A DNA stretch of 56,552 bases, taken from positions 1 to 56,552 of the forward strand of contig CAYWTB010000022.1 of the NCBI GenBank assembly GCA_964461135.1, in the 5' to 3' direction. This DNA is from RQOF01 sp964461135. Lineage in GTDB: Bacteria; Calditrichota; Calditrichia; RBG-13-44-9. The position numbers were made by a program, and so were the translations under genes. Positions 8,509 through 16,824 of the stretch are shown here, one piece after another. A model generated the notes under the pieces. That model was given only the letters and a program-made list of their open reading frames with translations. It was not told the DNA's origin and did no database searches. How positions within the stretch are numbered: the first letter of the stretch is position 1; every line of letters begins with the position of its first letter.

Positions 8509-9669
8509 ATGAATATTCACGAATATCAGGCTAAAACAATACTTCGAAAATATAATGTGGACGTTCCTCGCGGTAAAGTGGCCTTCACTGCGGAAGAGGC
8601 GGAAACAAATGCGCGTGAATTAGGAGGAGAGGCATTTGTGGTAAAAGCACAGATCCACGCCGGTGGAAGGGGAAAGGCAGGAGGAGTAAAACTGGCCCGA
8701 TCACTACAGGAAGTTAAAAAACTGAGCACCGAAATGCTGGGAAAAACCCTGGTAACTCATCAGACCGGGCCGGAGGGGAAAAAGGTCCAGTGCCTGCTCA
8801 TTGAAGAAGGTATCGATATTGCCCGGGAGCTCTATCTGGGTATAGTTCTGGACAGGGCATTGTCCAAACTGGTATTTATGGCCTCCACGGAAGGCGGGGT
8901 TGAAATTGAAAAAGTGGCTGCGGAAAAACCGGAAGCCATCATCAAGGAACATGTGGAACCAGATATCGGTCTGCAGGCGTTTCAGGCCCGGAAAATAGCC
9001 TTCGGTCTGGGCCTGAAAGATGATCAGATTAAAAATGCCGTTAAATTTATCTTAAGTTTTTACAAGGCATTCACAGAAACCGATGCCTCCCTGGCGGAAA
9101 TTAATCCCCTGGTAGTCACCGGCTCGGGGCGGGTGCTGGCCCTGGATGCCAAAATGAATTTTGATGACAGTGCCCTGTTCCGGCATCCGGACATTCTGGA
9201 AATGCGTGATCTGGCTGAAGAAGATCCGCTGGAGACCGAAGCATCCAAATACAGGCTCAACTACATCAAGCTGGATGGGAATGTGGGTTGCATGGTGAAT
9301 GGTGCCGGACTGGCCATGTCCACCATGGATATCATCAAACTTGCCGGTGGAATGCCCGCCAATTTCCTGGATGTGGGAGGTGGTGCCAATGTTGATACCG
9401 TCCGCAACGGTTTTAAGATCATACTTTCCGATCCCAACGCCAAAGCTATCCTGATAAACATTTTCGGGGGAATTGTGCGCTGTGACCGTGTAGCCAAAGG
9501 AATTATTGAAGCGGCAAAATCCATTGAATTAAAAGTGCCTATGGTGATCCGGCTGGCAGGAACCAATGCGGAAGAAGCCGCCGAGCTTCTGGAAAAATCG
9601 GGAATGAATTTTGAGGTGGCCCAGACACTGGAAGATGCGGCCAAAAAAGTGATACAGGTTCTTAAATAA
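8509..9669 (+). CDS. sucC: Succinyl-CoA synthetase (ADP-forming) beta subunit
   Basis: 386-aa ATP-grasp subunit catalysing, with SucD, succinyl-CoA + ADP + Pi to succinate + CoA + ATP, or the reverse. The N-terminus MNIHEYQAKTILRKY and the ATP-grasp core (VVKAQIHAGGRGKAGGVKLA, EINPLVVTGSGRVLALDAKM) are diagnostic. The C-terminal CoA-ligase part shows FLDVGGGANVD and INIFGGIVRCDRVA. Length is normal. The GGAG SD is well placed (ccggagaaggcagATG). It is first in a same-strand run with sucD 67 bp downstream and the korDABC genes beyond, so the product can exchange succinyl-CoA with 2-oxoglutarate oxidoreductase in an oxidative or reductive TCA branch. Confidence 0.97.
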   Translation: MNIHEYQAKTILRKYNVDVPRGKVAFTAEEAETNARELGGEAFVVKAQIHAGGRGKAGGVKLARSLQEVKKLSTEMLGKTLVTHQTGPEGKKVQCLLIEEGIDIARELYLGIVLDRALSKLVFMASTEGGVEIEKVAAEKPEAIIKEHVEPDIGLQAFQARKIAFGLGLKDDQIKNAVKFILSFYKAFTETDASLAEINPLVVTGSGRVLALDAKMNFDDSALFRHPDILEMRDLAEEDPLETEASKYRLNYIKLDGNVGCMVNGAGLAMSTMDIIKLAGGMPANFLDVGGGANVDTVRNGFKIILSDPNAKAILINIFGGIVRCDRVAKGIIEAAKSIELKVPMVIRLAGTNAEEAAELLEKSGMNFEVAQTLEDAAKKVIQVLK

Positions 9670-9736
9670 TAAAGGTTTTTGTACCCGAGGAAACTTATCA
9701 GAAATAAATCGTTCAAAGCGATGAAAGGAAAAAAAG

Positions 9737-10615
9737 ATGAGTATCATAGTTGATAAAAAATCTCGCGTTTTGGTGCAGGGCATTACCGGCAAAGAAGGTT
9801 CCTTTCATACTCAACAAATGATAGAATACGGTACACAGGTTGTGGCAGGTGTGACCCCGGGAAAAGGAGGACAGATTTTTGAAGACAGGGTACCTATTTT
9901 TAATACGGTAAAGGAAGCTGTTCAGCAGACAGGAGCTAATGTATCGGTGGTATTTGTTCCTCCGGCATTTGCGGCGGATGCCATTTACGAGGCGGCTGAT
10001 GCCGGCATCGAAACAGTGGTTTGTATATCGGAAGGTATTCCTGCTCAGGACATGTTACGAGTTTATAACCATTTAAAAAAGAGCGGAAACCGGCTGATAG
10101 GACCCAACTGTCCAGGAGTCATTTCGCCCGGCAAATGCAAGGTGGGAATTATGCCCGGTTTTATTCACCGGGAAGGCAGCGTTGGGGTTATCAGCCGCAG
10201 CGGTACTCTCACTTACGAAGCAGTGGATCAGATCAGCCGGCTGGGACTGGGACAGTCCACCTGCATAGGCATTGGCGGGGACCCGATCATCGGCACGCGG
10301 TTCATCGATGCCCTGAAGCTCTTTAAAGATGATCGGGAAACGGAGGCGGTGGTTCTCATCGGGGAAATTGGCGGCACGACGGAAGAGGAGGCAGCCGGGT
10401 GGGTCCGGAACAACTTCAACAAACCGGTGGTTGCTTTTATTGCAGGACAGACTGCACCTCCCGGGCGTCGCATGGGTCATGCCGGCGCCATCATCAGCGG
10501 GGGCAAGGGTACTGCGGCTGAAAAAATGAAGGCTCTGGATAAAGCCGGAATTACGGTATGTAAGAGCCCGGCGGATATTGGAAAGACCGTTGCCGGTATT
10601 TTGAAAAAACCATAG
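9737..10615 (+). CDS. sucD: Succinyl-CoA synthetase alpha subunit
   Basis: 292-aa CoA-binding subunit. The N-terminal Rossmann domain contains VLVQGITGKEGSFHTQQMIEYGT and VTPGKGG. Residues around IGGDPIIGTRFIDALKLF and GEIGGTTEEEAA are family hallmarks, and GHAGAIISGGKGTA near residue 250 holds the phosphorylated active-site histidine. Length is typical. AAAGGA lies before the ATG. It forms the heteromer with SucC. Confidence 0.97.
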   Translation: MSIIVDKKSRVLVQGITGKEGSFHTQQMIEYGTQVVAGVTPGKGGQIFEDRVPIFNTVKEAVQQTGANVSVVFVPPAFAADAIYEAADAGIETVVCISEGIPAQDMLRVYNHLKKSGNRLIGPNCPGVISPGKCKVGIMPGFIHREGSVGVISRSGTLTYEAVDQISRLGLGQSTCIGIGGDPIIGTRFIDALKLFKDDRETEAVVLIGEIGGTTEEEAAGWVRNNFNKPVVAFIAGQTAPPGRRMGHAGAIISGGKGTAAEKMKALDKAGITVCKSPADIGKTVAGILKKP

Positions 10616-10674
10616 AAAAAATATGCAGTAATTTGTAAATTTGATACTCTTTTATTATAGAGCGGGAGGATTAG

Positions 10675-10962
10675 ATGGGAGATGAAGCGGTTCAGCGTCT
10701 AAAAGAAGAGCTGACCCAGAAAACAGTTGAACGTAAACGCCGTTCCGATATGCTGATAATTTACCAGAAATGGTGCAAAGCATGTGGAATCTGTTACGAT
10801 CTCTGTCCGCAGGGGACGCTGAAGGCCGATAGTGAGGGCAAGGTTTACATTGAATATCCGGAAACATGTACCGGATGTAAAATTTGTGAACTTCACTGTC
10901 CGGATTTTGCCATACTGGTGATCGGGGAACCGCGAAAGGCCCCCAAAGCACCTGTTAAATAA
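10675..10962 (+). CDS. korD: 2-oxoglutarate:ferredoxin oxidoreductase, ferredoxin-like delta subunit
   Basis: 95-aa protein with two 4Fe-4S motifs, CKACGICYDLCP (near residue 38) and CTGCKICELHCP (near 70), in the bacterial 2x[4Fe-4S] fold. A ~30-residue charged N-terminal helix precedes them. It relays electrons from the TPP site of the Kor complex to ferredoxin. GGGAGG supports the start. It stands 59 bp behind sucD and 26 bp before korA, the usual KorDABC order. Distinguishing 2-oxoglutarate from other 2-oxoacids rests on the adjacent sucCD. Confidence 0.92.
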   Translation: MGDEAVQRLKEELTQKTVERKRRSDMLIIYQKWCKACGICYDLCPQGTLKADSEGKVYIEYPETCTGCKICELHCPDFAILVIGEPRKAPKAPVK

Positions 10963-10988
10963 GTGTATATTAAAAAAGGATTATAAGA

Positions 10989-12122
10989 ATGCCGGAACGT
11001 GTGATATTAATGCAGGGAAATGAGGCCTGTGTGGAAGGGGCTATTGCCGCCGGATGCCGCTTTTTTGGGGGTTACCCGATTACCCCTTCTACTGAAATCG
11101 CAGAATTAATGAGTGAAAAATTACCACAGGTGGGTGGCAAATTTATTCAGATGGAAGATGAGATTGGCAGTATCAGCGCGGTACTGGGTGCCAGTGTGGC
11201 GGGTCTGAAAGCCATGACCGCCACCAGTGGTCCCGGATTTTCGCTGATGCAGGAAGGAATCGGGTATGCATGTATGGCAGAAATTCCTTCTGTTATTATT
11301 AATGTGATGCGCGGAGGGCCAAGTACCGGTTTACCCACAAAAACCTCACAGGCTGATGTGATGCAGGCCCGCTGGGGAACACATGGAGATCACTTTTTGA
11401 TTACCATGGCGCCCGAATCGGTTAAAGAAACATTTTATCTGACCATAAAAGCCTTTAATATGGCGGAAAAATACCGCGTACCAGTCATACTTCTGCTGGA
11501 TGAGGCTATCGGTCATATGCGAGAAAAAGTAACACTCCCTGACTATTCGGAAATATTGATTGAGGATCGTTTAACACCAATTGTTCCGCCACAATGGTAT
11601 AAACCGTATGAGATTACCACGGATTTTATTACACCCATGGCAGCCTTCGGAAACGGATACCGTTATAATATTACCGGTCTTACCCATGATGAAATGGGAT
11701 TTCCCACCAACAAAGAGAACGAAATCGTCAGTACCATGAACAAACTCCGCGATAAGATTATGCGGGCCACATCAGACATTTCAGATTATGAGGCATTGTA
11801 TGCAGATGATGCCAACACTCTTATCATTGCTTTCGGATCTGCCTCACGCTCGGCGAAAGAGGCGGTAGAGTACCTGAGAGCTCACCGGCGTAAAGTTGGC
11901 TTTTTCAGACCCATTACCATCTGGCCCTTTCCCGAGAAAGAATTGAATCGTCTGATAAAAAAAGTAGAGCAGGTATATGTGGTTGAAATGAACCAGGGTC
12001 AGCTGATTGATGAGGTGAGGAAAGTAGAGTGTTATCATAAGAAAATCGTGGGAATCAATCGTTATGACGGTGAGATGATTACCCCCAATCAAATTATCAG
12101 TAAAATTCGAGAGGCCAAATAA
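10989..12122 (+). CDS. korA: 2-oxoglutarate:ferredoxin oxidoreductase alpha subunit
   Basis: 377-aa subunit with the pyrimidine-binding domain of the 2-oxoacid:ferredoxin oxidoreductase family. Motifs are MQGNEACVEGAIAAGCRFFG, GYPITPSTEIAE, MEDEIGSISAVLGAS and the conserved TSGPGFSLMQEGIGYA. The C-terminal part (FFRPITIWPFPEKEL; VVEMNQGQL) is the transketolase-C-like domain. With KorB/C/D it decarboxylates 2-oxoglutarate to succinyl-CoA reducing ferredoxin, or carboxylates in the reductive TCA direction. AAAGGA lies before the ATG; korB starts 3 bp after its stop. Confidence 0.95.
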   Translation: MPERVILMQGNEACVEGAIAAGCRFFGGYPITPSTEIAELMSEKLPQVGGKFIQMEDEIGSISAVLGASVAGLKAMTATSGPGFSLMQEGIGYACMAEIPSVIINVMRGGPSTGLPTKTSQADVMQARWGTHGDHFLITMAPESVKETFYLTIKAFNMAEKYRVPVILLLDEAIGHMREKVTLPDYSEILIEDRLTPIVPPQWYKPYEITTDFITPMAAFGNGYRYNITGLTHDEMGFPTNKENEIVSTMNKLRDKIMRATSDISDYEALYADDANTLIIAFGSASRSAKEAVEYLRAHRRKVGFFRPITIWPFPEKELNRLIKKVEQVYVVEMNQGQLIDEVRKVECYHKKIVGINRYDGEMITPNQIISKIREAK

Positions 12123-12125
12123 ATT

Positions 12126-13031
12126 ATGCAACCCTTAGTATTAAATTATTTACGAGCAAAGAAACAATTTCCCCATGTGTGGTGTCCGGGATGCGGGCAT
12201 GGAGTGGTAATGGGCTCACTTATCCGGGCCATTGATAAATTAAATTATAACAAGGACAACGTGGTAATGGTAAGCGGCATTGGATGCTCCAGTCGTATGA
12301 CCTCCTATGTTGACTTCAACACTCTTCATACCCTGCACGGACGACCCATCGCATTTGCCACCGGTCTGAAACTGGCCAGGCCTGAGCTTCCGGTGATCGT
12401 GATTACCGGTGACGGCGATGCCACCGCTATCGGCGGTAATCATTTTATCCATGCAGCCCGTCGTAACATCGACCTCACGGTTATTCTGATGAACAATAAC
12501 ATTTATGGTATGACCGGCGGACAGGTATCCCCCACCACTCCCTACGGAGGCCGGGGTTCTACCGCTAAAATGGGAAATCCGGAACATCCCTTTGATATTT
12601 CTGAGCTGGCGATAGCTGCCGGGGCCAGTTTTGTGGCACGCAGCACAGCTTACCACGTACCGGCCTTGGACCGGCTGATCCAGCAGGCGCTGGAAAATAA
12701 AGGTTTTTCTCTGGTGGAAATATTCTCGCAGTGCCCCACCTACGAAGGGAAATGGAATAAACGGGGAGACGCGGCCAACATGCTTAAATATTATAAGGAA
12801 AATGCCGTGCCGGTCACATCCCGCTCCAAATTTTCAGACGAAGACATGAAAAGCAAATTCACCATCGGGGTACTGCACAAGATTGAAAAAGCCGAATTCA
12901 CAGCAGAGTATCAGAAAATAATAGAAAGATCTCAGGCTCAACAAAAAATGAACAAACTGAGTTCAGAAAAGGGTGAGAATGGCTCAGAACGAAAAAAGCA
13001 AGTCAAAGAAGAAACCTCAACTAAAGACTGA
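12126..13031 (+). CDS. korB: 2-oxoglutarate:ferredoxin oxidoreductase beta subunit
   Basis: 301-aa TPP-binding subunit. CPGCGHGVVMGSLIRAI near the N-terminus, then GDGDATAIGGNHFIHAARRN with the downstream NNNIYGMTGGQ, form the TPP/Mg site. SPTTPYGG is a family hallmark. The C-terminal ~60 residues are charged and Lys/Glu-rich, longer than in many homologues, and their codons overlap the korC start by 53 bp, implying translational coupling. The start lies 3 bp behind korA with gagg ten bases upstream. Confidence 0.95.
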   Translation: MQPLVLNYLRAKKQFPHVWCPGCGHGVVMGSLIRAIDKLNYNKDNVVMVSGIGCSSRMTSYVDFNTLHTLHGRPIAFATGLKLARPELPVIVITGDGDATAIGGNHFIHAARRNIDLTVILMNNNIYGMTGGQVSPTTPYGGRGSTAKMGNPEHPFDISELAIAAGASFVARSTAYHVPALDRLIQQALENKGFSLVEIFSQCPTYEGKWNKRGDAANMLKYYKENAVPVTSRSKFSDEDMKSKFTIGVLHKIEKAEFTAEYQKIIERSQAQQKMNKLSSEKGENGSERKKQVKEETSTKD

Positions 13032-13569
13032 AATACGATTAAGCGGTTCGGGAGGCCAGGGCCTGATTCTGGCGGGCATGATCCTGGCGGAAGCAGCCGC
13101 AATCTACGAAGGCAAGAACGCTGTTCAGACTCAGAGCTATGGACCGGAAGCACGGGGCGGCGCCAGCAAAAGTGAAGTGATTATCAGTAACAGTGAAATT
13201 CTATATCCCAAAACCACCCGGCTGGATTATCTGCTGGCGCTGAATCAGGAATCCTGTGACAAATATGCCCATGATCTCAAGGAAGACGGCCTGCTGCTGG
13301 TCGATGACGATGCCGTTGAACATGTACCGCCGGTTAAATCTATTTCATTACCGCTGGTGCGCACAGCGCGCGAAAAAGTGGGGCGCCTTATGACCACCAA
13401 CATCGTATCGCTGGGAGCCCTGGTGGGATTAAGCAATATTGTGAACCCCAAAGCTCTGGAAAAAGCCATGCTGGCCCGGGTACCCAAGGGAACTGAACAG
13501 ATGAATCTGAAGGCTCTTCAACTGGGATTTCAACTGGCGGAAGAAGCAAAAAGCAGATTTGAGGATTAA
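12979..13569 (+). CDS. korC: 2-oxoglutarate:ferredoxin oxidoreductase gamma subunit
   Basis: 196-aa catalytic gamma domain (POR family): EIRLSGSGGQGLILAGMILAE is the diagnostic glycine-rich start, followed by TQSYGPEARGGASKSEVIIS and ALNQESCDKY. I chose ATG at 12979 over GTG at 12973 because it has gggtgag at suitable spacing; either start lies inside the 3' end of korB. A Lys-rich N-terminal tail of about 16 residues precedes the domain. It completes the four-subunit complex. Confidence 0.93.
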   Translation: MAQNEKSKSKKKPQLKTEIRLSGSGGQGLILAGMILAEAAAIYEGKNAVQTQSYGPEARGGASKSEVIISNSEILYPKTTRLDYLLALNQESCDKYAHDLKEDGLLLVDDDAVEHVPPVKSISLPLVRTAREKVGRLMTTNIVSLGALVGLSNIVNPKALEKAMLARVPKGTEQMNLKALQLGFQLAEEAKSRFED

Positions 13570-13587
13570 TACCAACTGGAGGATAGC

Positions 13588-14013
13588 GTGAGAGAACGAA
13601 CTCTGACTATCATTAAACCGGAATGTGTAAAAAATAAACATATTGGTGATATAATACAGAGAATTGAGGATGCGGGATTCGAGATTTTAGCCATGAAGAT
13701 GGTCAGCCTGCAGCCCCGCGAAGCTGAACAATTCTATCTGGTCCATAAGGAACGTTCTTTCTACCATGAACTGGTCCAATACATAAGCAGTGGCAAGGTT
13801 GTGGCCATGGTGCTGGAAAAAGAAAATTGCGTGGGTGCATTCAGAAAATTTATTGGCGCCACCAATCCTCAGGAGGCTGCTCCCGGGACAATCCGCCGGG
13901 ATTTCGGCAGCAACATTCAGAACAATTGTGTACATGCTTCGGACAGTGATGAAAATGCCCGTAAAGAAGCTGCATTTTTCTTTTCTGAACGAGAGATCAT
14001 TTTAAATCAATAA
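13588..14013 (+). CDS. ndk: Nucleoside diphosphate kinase
   Basis: 141-aa enzyme transferring gamma-phosphate from ATP to NDPs. RTLTIIKPECVKNKHIGDII, the GATNPQEAAPGTIRRDFG loop and NNCVHASDS with the phosphorylated active-site His are all present. It starts with GTG behind GGAGG (actggaggatagcGTG), 18 bp after korC. Placement behind sucCD/kor fits the known habit of Ndk to equilibrate the nucleotide formed by succinyl-CoA synthetase; the functional link here is inference. Confidence 0.97.
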   Translation: MRERTLTIIKPECVKNKHIGDIIQRIEDAGFEILAMKMVSLQPREAEQFYLVHKERSFYHELVQYISSGKVVAMVLEKENCVGAFRKFIGATNPQEAAPGTIRRDFGSNIQNNCVHASDSDENARKEAAFFFSEREIILNQ

Positions 14014-14067
14014 AAAGATTCAGGCAGGATAAAATGGTAAGGCAATTAAAATGCCGGAGTTTGTGAA

Positions 14068-15016
14068 ATGAATGACGAAAAGAAAATACTTGATATTGAA
14101 GTTTTGAGTGCCGAGAGTGGTCTGAAAATGGAGGAAAAGGAAGCAGGAATTAAGCTGGTAGTGGTTATCGGCGCGGGAACAATGGGTCAGGGAATTTCTC
14201 AGCTAGTTGCGTCCAAGGGATTGGATGTTNNNNNNNNNNCTCATCGAAAGAGACAAAGAAAGTGCGGCCAGGGCAGTAGAAGGCATTACCCGCAGCATTG
14301 ATAAAGAAATTGCGCGCTGGACCATGACGACCAGTGAAAAGAAGAATATCCTTAACCGTATTACCACCTCCTGGCGCCTGGAAGATGGGGCCAGGGGAGA
14401 AATGGTCATTGAATGCGTGCCGGAAAGCCTGGACCTGAAGGAGGATATCTTTACCCGTTTAGATGAAATCTGTGATGCAGACACTATCTTCATTACCAAT
14501 ACCTCTACTGTGAGTATCACCGAGCTGGCTCAGGTCACCAAGCGCGAAGATAAAATCATCGGAATGCACTTTATCAATCCCGTTCCCAAAATTCCCTTGG
14601 TGGAAATCGTTCGTGGATTGAAGACCTCCGACAACACTTTTGCGTCTACCCGCAAATTTGCCGAAATCCTCGACAAAACAGCCGTCGAGGTGTATGAATA
14701 TCCCGGATATATTACCACCCGGCTGATAATTCCTCTGATCAACGAGGCGTTATATGTGCTGATGGAAGGTATCGCCTCCGCCGAAGATATTGATACAGCT
14801 ATGAAACTGGGTTACAATTTTAATATGGGGCCGCTGGCACAGGCGGACATGATTGGCCTGGATGAACTGCTGCGCATGATGGAAGCCATGTTCAAGGAAC
14901 TGGGGGATTTAAAATACCGGCCATGTCCGCTTCTTAAAAAACTGGTGCGGGCCGGCCATCTGGGAAGAAAAACAGGAAAAGGAATCTTCGAATACCCTGA
15001 AGCCATGAGGGAATGA
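14068..15016 (+). CDS. 3-hydroxyacyl-CoA (3-hydroxybutyryl-CoA) dehydrogenase, split by an assembly gap
   Basis: About 313 aa once the gap is ignored. It oxidises L-3-hydroxyacyl-CoA with NAD+. The Rossmann motif VVVIGAGTMGQGISQLVASKG runs to GLDV just before ten Ns, and the expected continuation LIERDKESAARAVEGI resumes after them, so the apparent frame change is an artefact. Later motifs are ECVPESLDLK, NTSTVSITELA, GMHFINPVP (catalytic His) and the C-terminal domain with GPLAQADMIGLDELL and GRKTGKGIFEYP. A ~30-residue N-terminal extension precedes the Rossmann fold; the CGGAG SD supports this longer start. It probably serves butyrate/crotonyl-CoA or fatty-acid metabolism together with ackA. 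Confidence 0.88.
14230..14239. other. Ten-N assembly gap inside the hydroxyacyl-CoA dehydrogenase gene
   Basis: The protein reads GLDV before and LIERD after the gap, where the family usually has a continuous strand of the type DVVLIE. The true missing length is therefore probably about one codon rather than ten bases; 10 Ns would break the frame. Confidence 0.9.
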
Positions 15017-15087
15017 TATTTAATTAATTGTTCCTTCATTATTTTGACGCGGGTAACACGGAATTATACAAAAACAGGTACCTCCAG

Positions 15088-16302
15088 ATGAAAATTTTGG
15101 TATTAAACGCCGGAAGTTCCTCAGTGAAATATCAGCTTATTATACCTGAGGAGGGTAAAATGTTAGCCAAGGGACTGGTGGAAAGAATTGGGCTTTCCGG
15201 TGCTATGTTGACTCATGAAACATTCGATAAAAGCACGGTGAAAATGTCAGGCGAAATTCTGGATCACCGCATTGCCATAGAATATGTTCTTACCATTCTG
15301 TTGAGTCCACGACATGGCGTTCTGAAGAGCAGGAAGGAAATTGATGCCGTCGGACACCGGGTCGTACACGGAGGCGAAGCATTCAGCGGATCGGTTCTCA
15401 TAAGCGATGAGGTAATCCGCGAAATGACCAAATGCATTGACTTTGCTCCGCTTCATAACCCGCCGAATCTCAAGGGAATCGCAGCCGCCAAAGCATTACT
15501 GCCGGATATTCCACAGGTAGGCGTGTTCGATACCGCCTTCCATCAGACCATACCCCCTCATGCTTATATTTACGGCCTTCCCTACGTCTTGTACAAACGT
15601 TATGGTATCCGGAGATATGGATTTCACGGAACATCACATCGCTATGTGACCCAGAGGGTATCGGAAATCCTGAAAAAAGACCCGGGCACCATAAAAATCA
15701 TTACCTGTCACCTGGGTAACGGTTCCAGCATAGCTGCCGTAAAAAATGGTAAATCCATTGATACCAGCATGGGATTTACGCCGCTGGAAGGGCTGTTGAT
15801 GGGCACCAGAACAGGTGATATGGATCCGGCCATTATATTGCATATCATGGGTAAGGAAGAACTCACGGCCAGCGAAATGAACACCATGCTCAACAAGCAT
15901 AGCGGAATCCTGGGCGTAAGCGGGATCAGCAGTGATATGCGGGAAATTGAGGAATTATATCATTCCAACGAGCGGGCCAGGCTGGCCATGGACATATTCA
16001 CCTTCCGCATCAAGAAATATATCGGGGCCTATGCTGCCGCCATGGGTGGTGTTGACGCAATAGTATTCACCGCTGGTATCGGTGAGAATTCCGATATGGT
16101 CAGAGAAATGGTTTGCAAGAATATGGAGTTTCTGGGTATTCAGCTGGATGAAAAAAAGAACCAGGAAACCCGAAAGACCGAGGCAGAGATAACCAGATCC
16201 GGTTCTCCGGTGAAAGTATTTGTTATTCCCACCAATGAAGAACTGGTTATCGCCATGGATACGGCCCGAATTGTGGCTCAGTTACAGGCACAACCCGCCT
16301 AA
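15088..16302 (+). CDS. ackA: Acetate kinase
   Basis: 404-aa ASKHA-fold kinase forming ATP from acetyl phosphate. MKILVLNAGSSSVKYQL is the canonical N-terminus, so I start at 15088 rather than the longer open frame at 15028. Other motifs are VGHRVVHGGEAF, GVFDTAFHQT, YGIRRYGFHGTSHRYV, CHLGNGSSIAAV, DTSMGFTPLEGLLMGTRTGD and FTAGIGENSDMVRE. No phosphotransacetylase gene is adjacent, so acetyl phosphate must be made elsewhere. It is last gene of the energy-metabolism run; no hairpin terminator is obvious behind it. Confidence 0.96.
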   Translation: MKILVLNAGSSSVKYQLIIPEEGKMLAKGLVERIGLSGAMLTHETFDKSTVKMSGEILDHRIAIEYVLTILLSPRHGVLKSRKEIDAVGHRVVHGGEAFSGSVLISDEVIREMTKCIDFAPLHNPPNLKGIAAAKALLPDIPQVGVFDTAFHQTIPPHAYIYGLPYVLYKRYGIRRYGFHGTSHRYVTQRVSEILKKDPGTIKIITCHLGNGSSIAAVKNGKSIDTSMGFTPLEGLLMGTRTGDMDPAIILHIMGKEELTASEMNTMLNKHSGILGVSGISSDMREIEELYHSNERARLAMDIFTFRIKKYIGAYAAAMGGVDAIVFTAGIGENSDMVREMVCKNMEFLGIQLDEKKNQETRKTEAEITRSGSPVKVFVIPTNEELVIAMDTARIVAQLQAQPA

Positions 16303-16604
16303 TAAAAGAAGTAATGATTCCACCCCTTAACCGGAAAAAATAGTAAACCGGCAGAATCGGCCGGAACAGGCTGGAATTAAATGCTGGTGGTTCGGATATA
16401 CTGTTAAATTATAAACGTCTTCCAACCCTCTGCCTGGACACGATCGGTTTTTGAGTTTTCCGTATCCTCTCCGGGCACTTCGTGTAACACAACCCGGTTT
16501 TAGGAGTATAAATAATTTGGAAATACGGACAATATCATACGTAAACATCAGGATGTTCAAGGCCCGAATCATGTAAAAATTTTGGCCAAAGTCAAAAATT
16601 TTTA

Positions 16605-16633
16605 TTGCTTTGTATCAAATCACCCCATATATT
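16605..16633 (+). promoter_or_regulatory. Sigma70-like promoter of the aromatic amino acid operon
   Basis: TTGCTT (16605-16610), a 17-bp spacer, then TATATT (16628-16633). Transcription would begin near 16640, about 15 bases before the leader ORF. Upstream, 16303-16604 contains no gene I can support. Hexamers alone are weak evidence; position in front of the attenuator strengthens the call. Confidence 0.55.
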
Positions 16634-16655
16634 TTTATAAATTTGCGGATACAAT

Positions 16656-16736
16656 ATGAAATCTATTGAGAAAAGATATTATTATTTTAGCTTTTATTTT
16701 TATTACTATGGAGGAGCACCCCCCGTTTTTCAATAG
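16656..16736 (+). CDS. Tyr/Phe-rich leader peptide of the aromatic operon
   Basis: 26-codon ORF ATG...TAG, too short for ordinary ORF finders. It begins MKSIEKR, continues YYYFSFYFYYY (codons 8-18) and ends GGAPPVFQ. Seven of 26 codons are Tyr and four Phe, the end-products of the operon that starts 89 bp later. The segment encoding codons 2-6 pairs with the segment holding the stop codon, as expected of an attenuator. The ribosome binding site is poor (gcgga), the main weak point. Composition alone could reflect AT-rich DNA; the surrounding RNA structures make a leader role much more likely. Confidence 0.82.
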   Translation: MKSIEKRYYYFSFYFYYYGGAPPVFQ

Positions 16737-16796
16737 ATTGATGTTAAAACTGTATTATCAGAAATCCCTCTCAATCTAATGAGAGGGATTTTTTTT
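16660..16796 (+). promoter_or_regulatory. Transcription attenuator controlling the DAHP synthase operon
   Basis: Three mutually exclusive helices are visible. Helix 1:2 is aatctattgagaaa (16660-16673) with tttttcaatagatt (16726-16739): 14 pairs including one G-U. Antiterminator 2:3 is 16726-16741 with 16771-16786: 16 positions with one A-A mismatch and three G-U pairs. The terminator is aaatccctctc (16762-16772) with gagagggattt (16781-16791), 11 pairs, 8-base loop, T-run to 16796. A ribosome stalled on Tyr/Phe codons 8-18 would cover segment 1, freeing segment 2 to capture segment 3 and block termination. A ribosome at the stop codon (16734-16736) covers segment 2 and lets the terminator form. 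This is the classical amino-acid attenuation logic, here read from sequence. Confidence 0.85.
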
Positions 16797-16824
16797 GATC
16801 TTTATTTTTTGAAAGGAGTATTCC

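Noticed and set aside
14068..14301. Hydroxyacyl-CoA dehydrogenase as a true frameshifted pseudogene
   Set aside because: The break coincides with a ten-N scaffold gap and both sides match the same family without missing motifs.
15028..15087. Upstream extension of acetate kinase
   Set aside because: The family starts at MKILVLNAGSSS; the extra 20 residues are not conserved-looking and lack a better SD.
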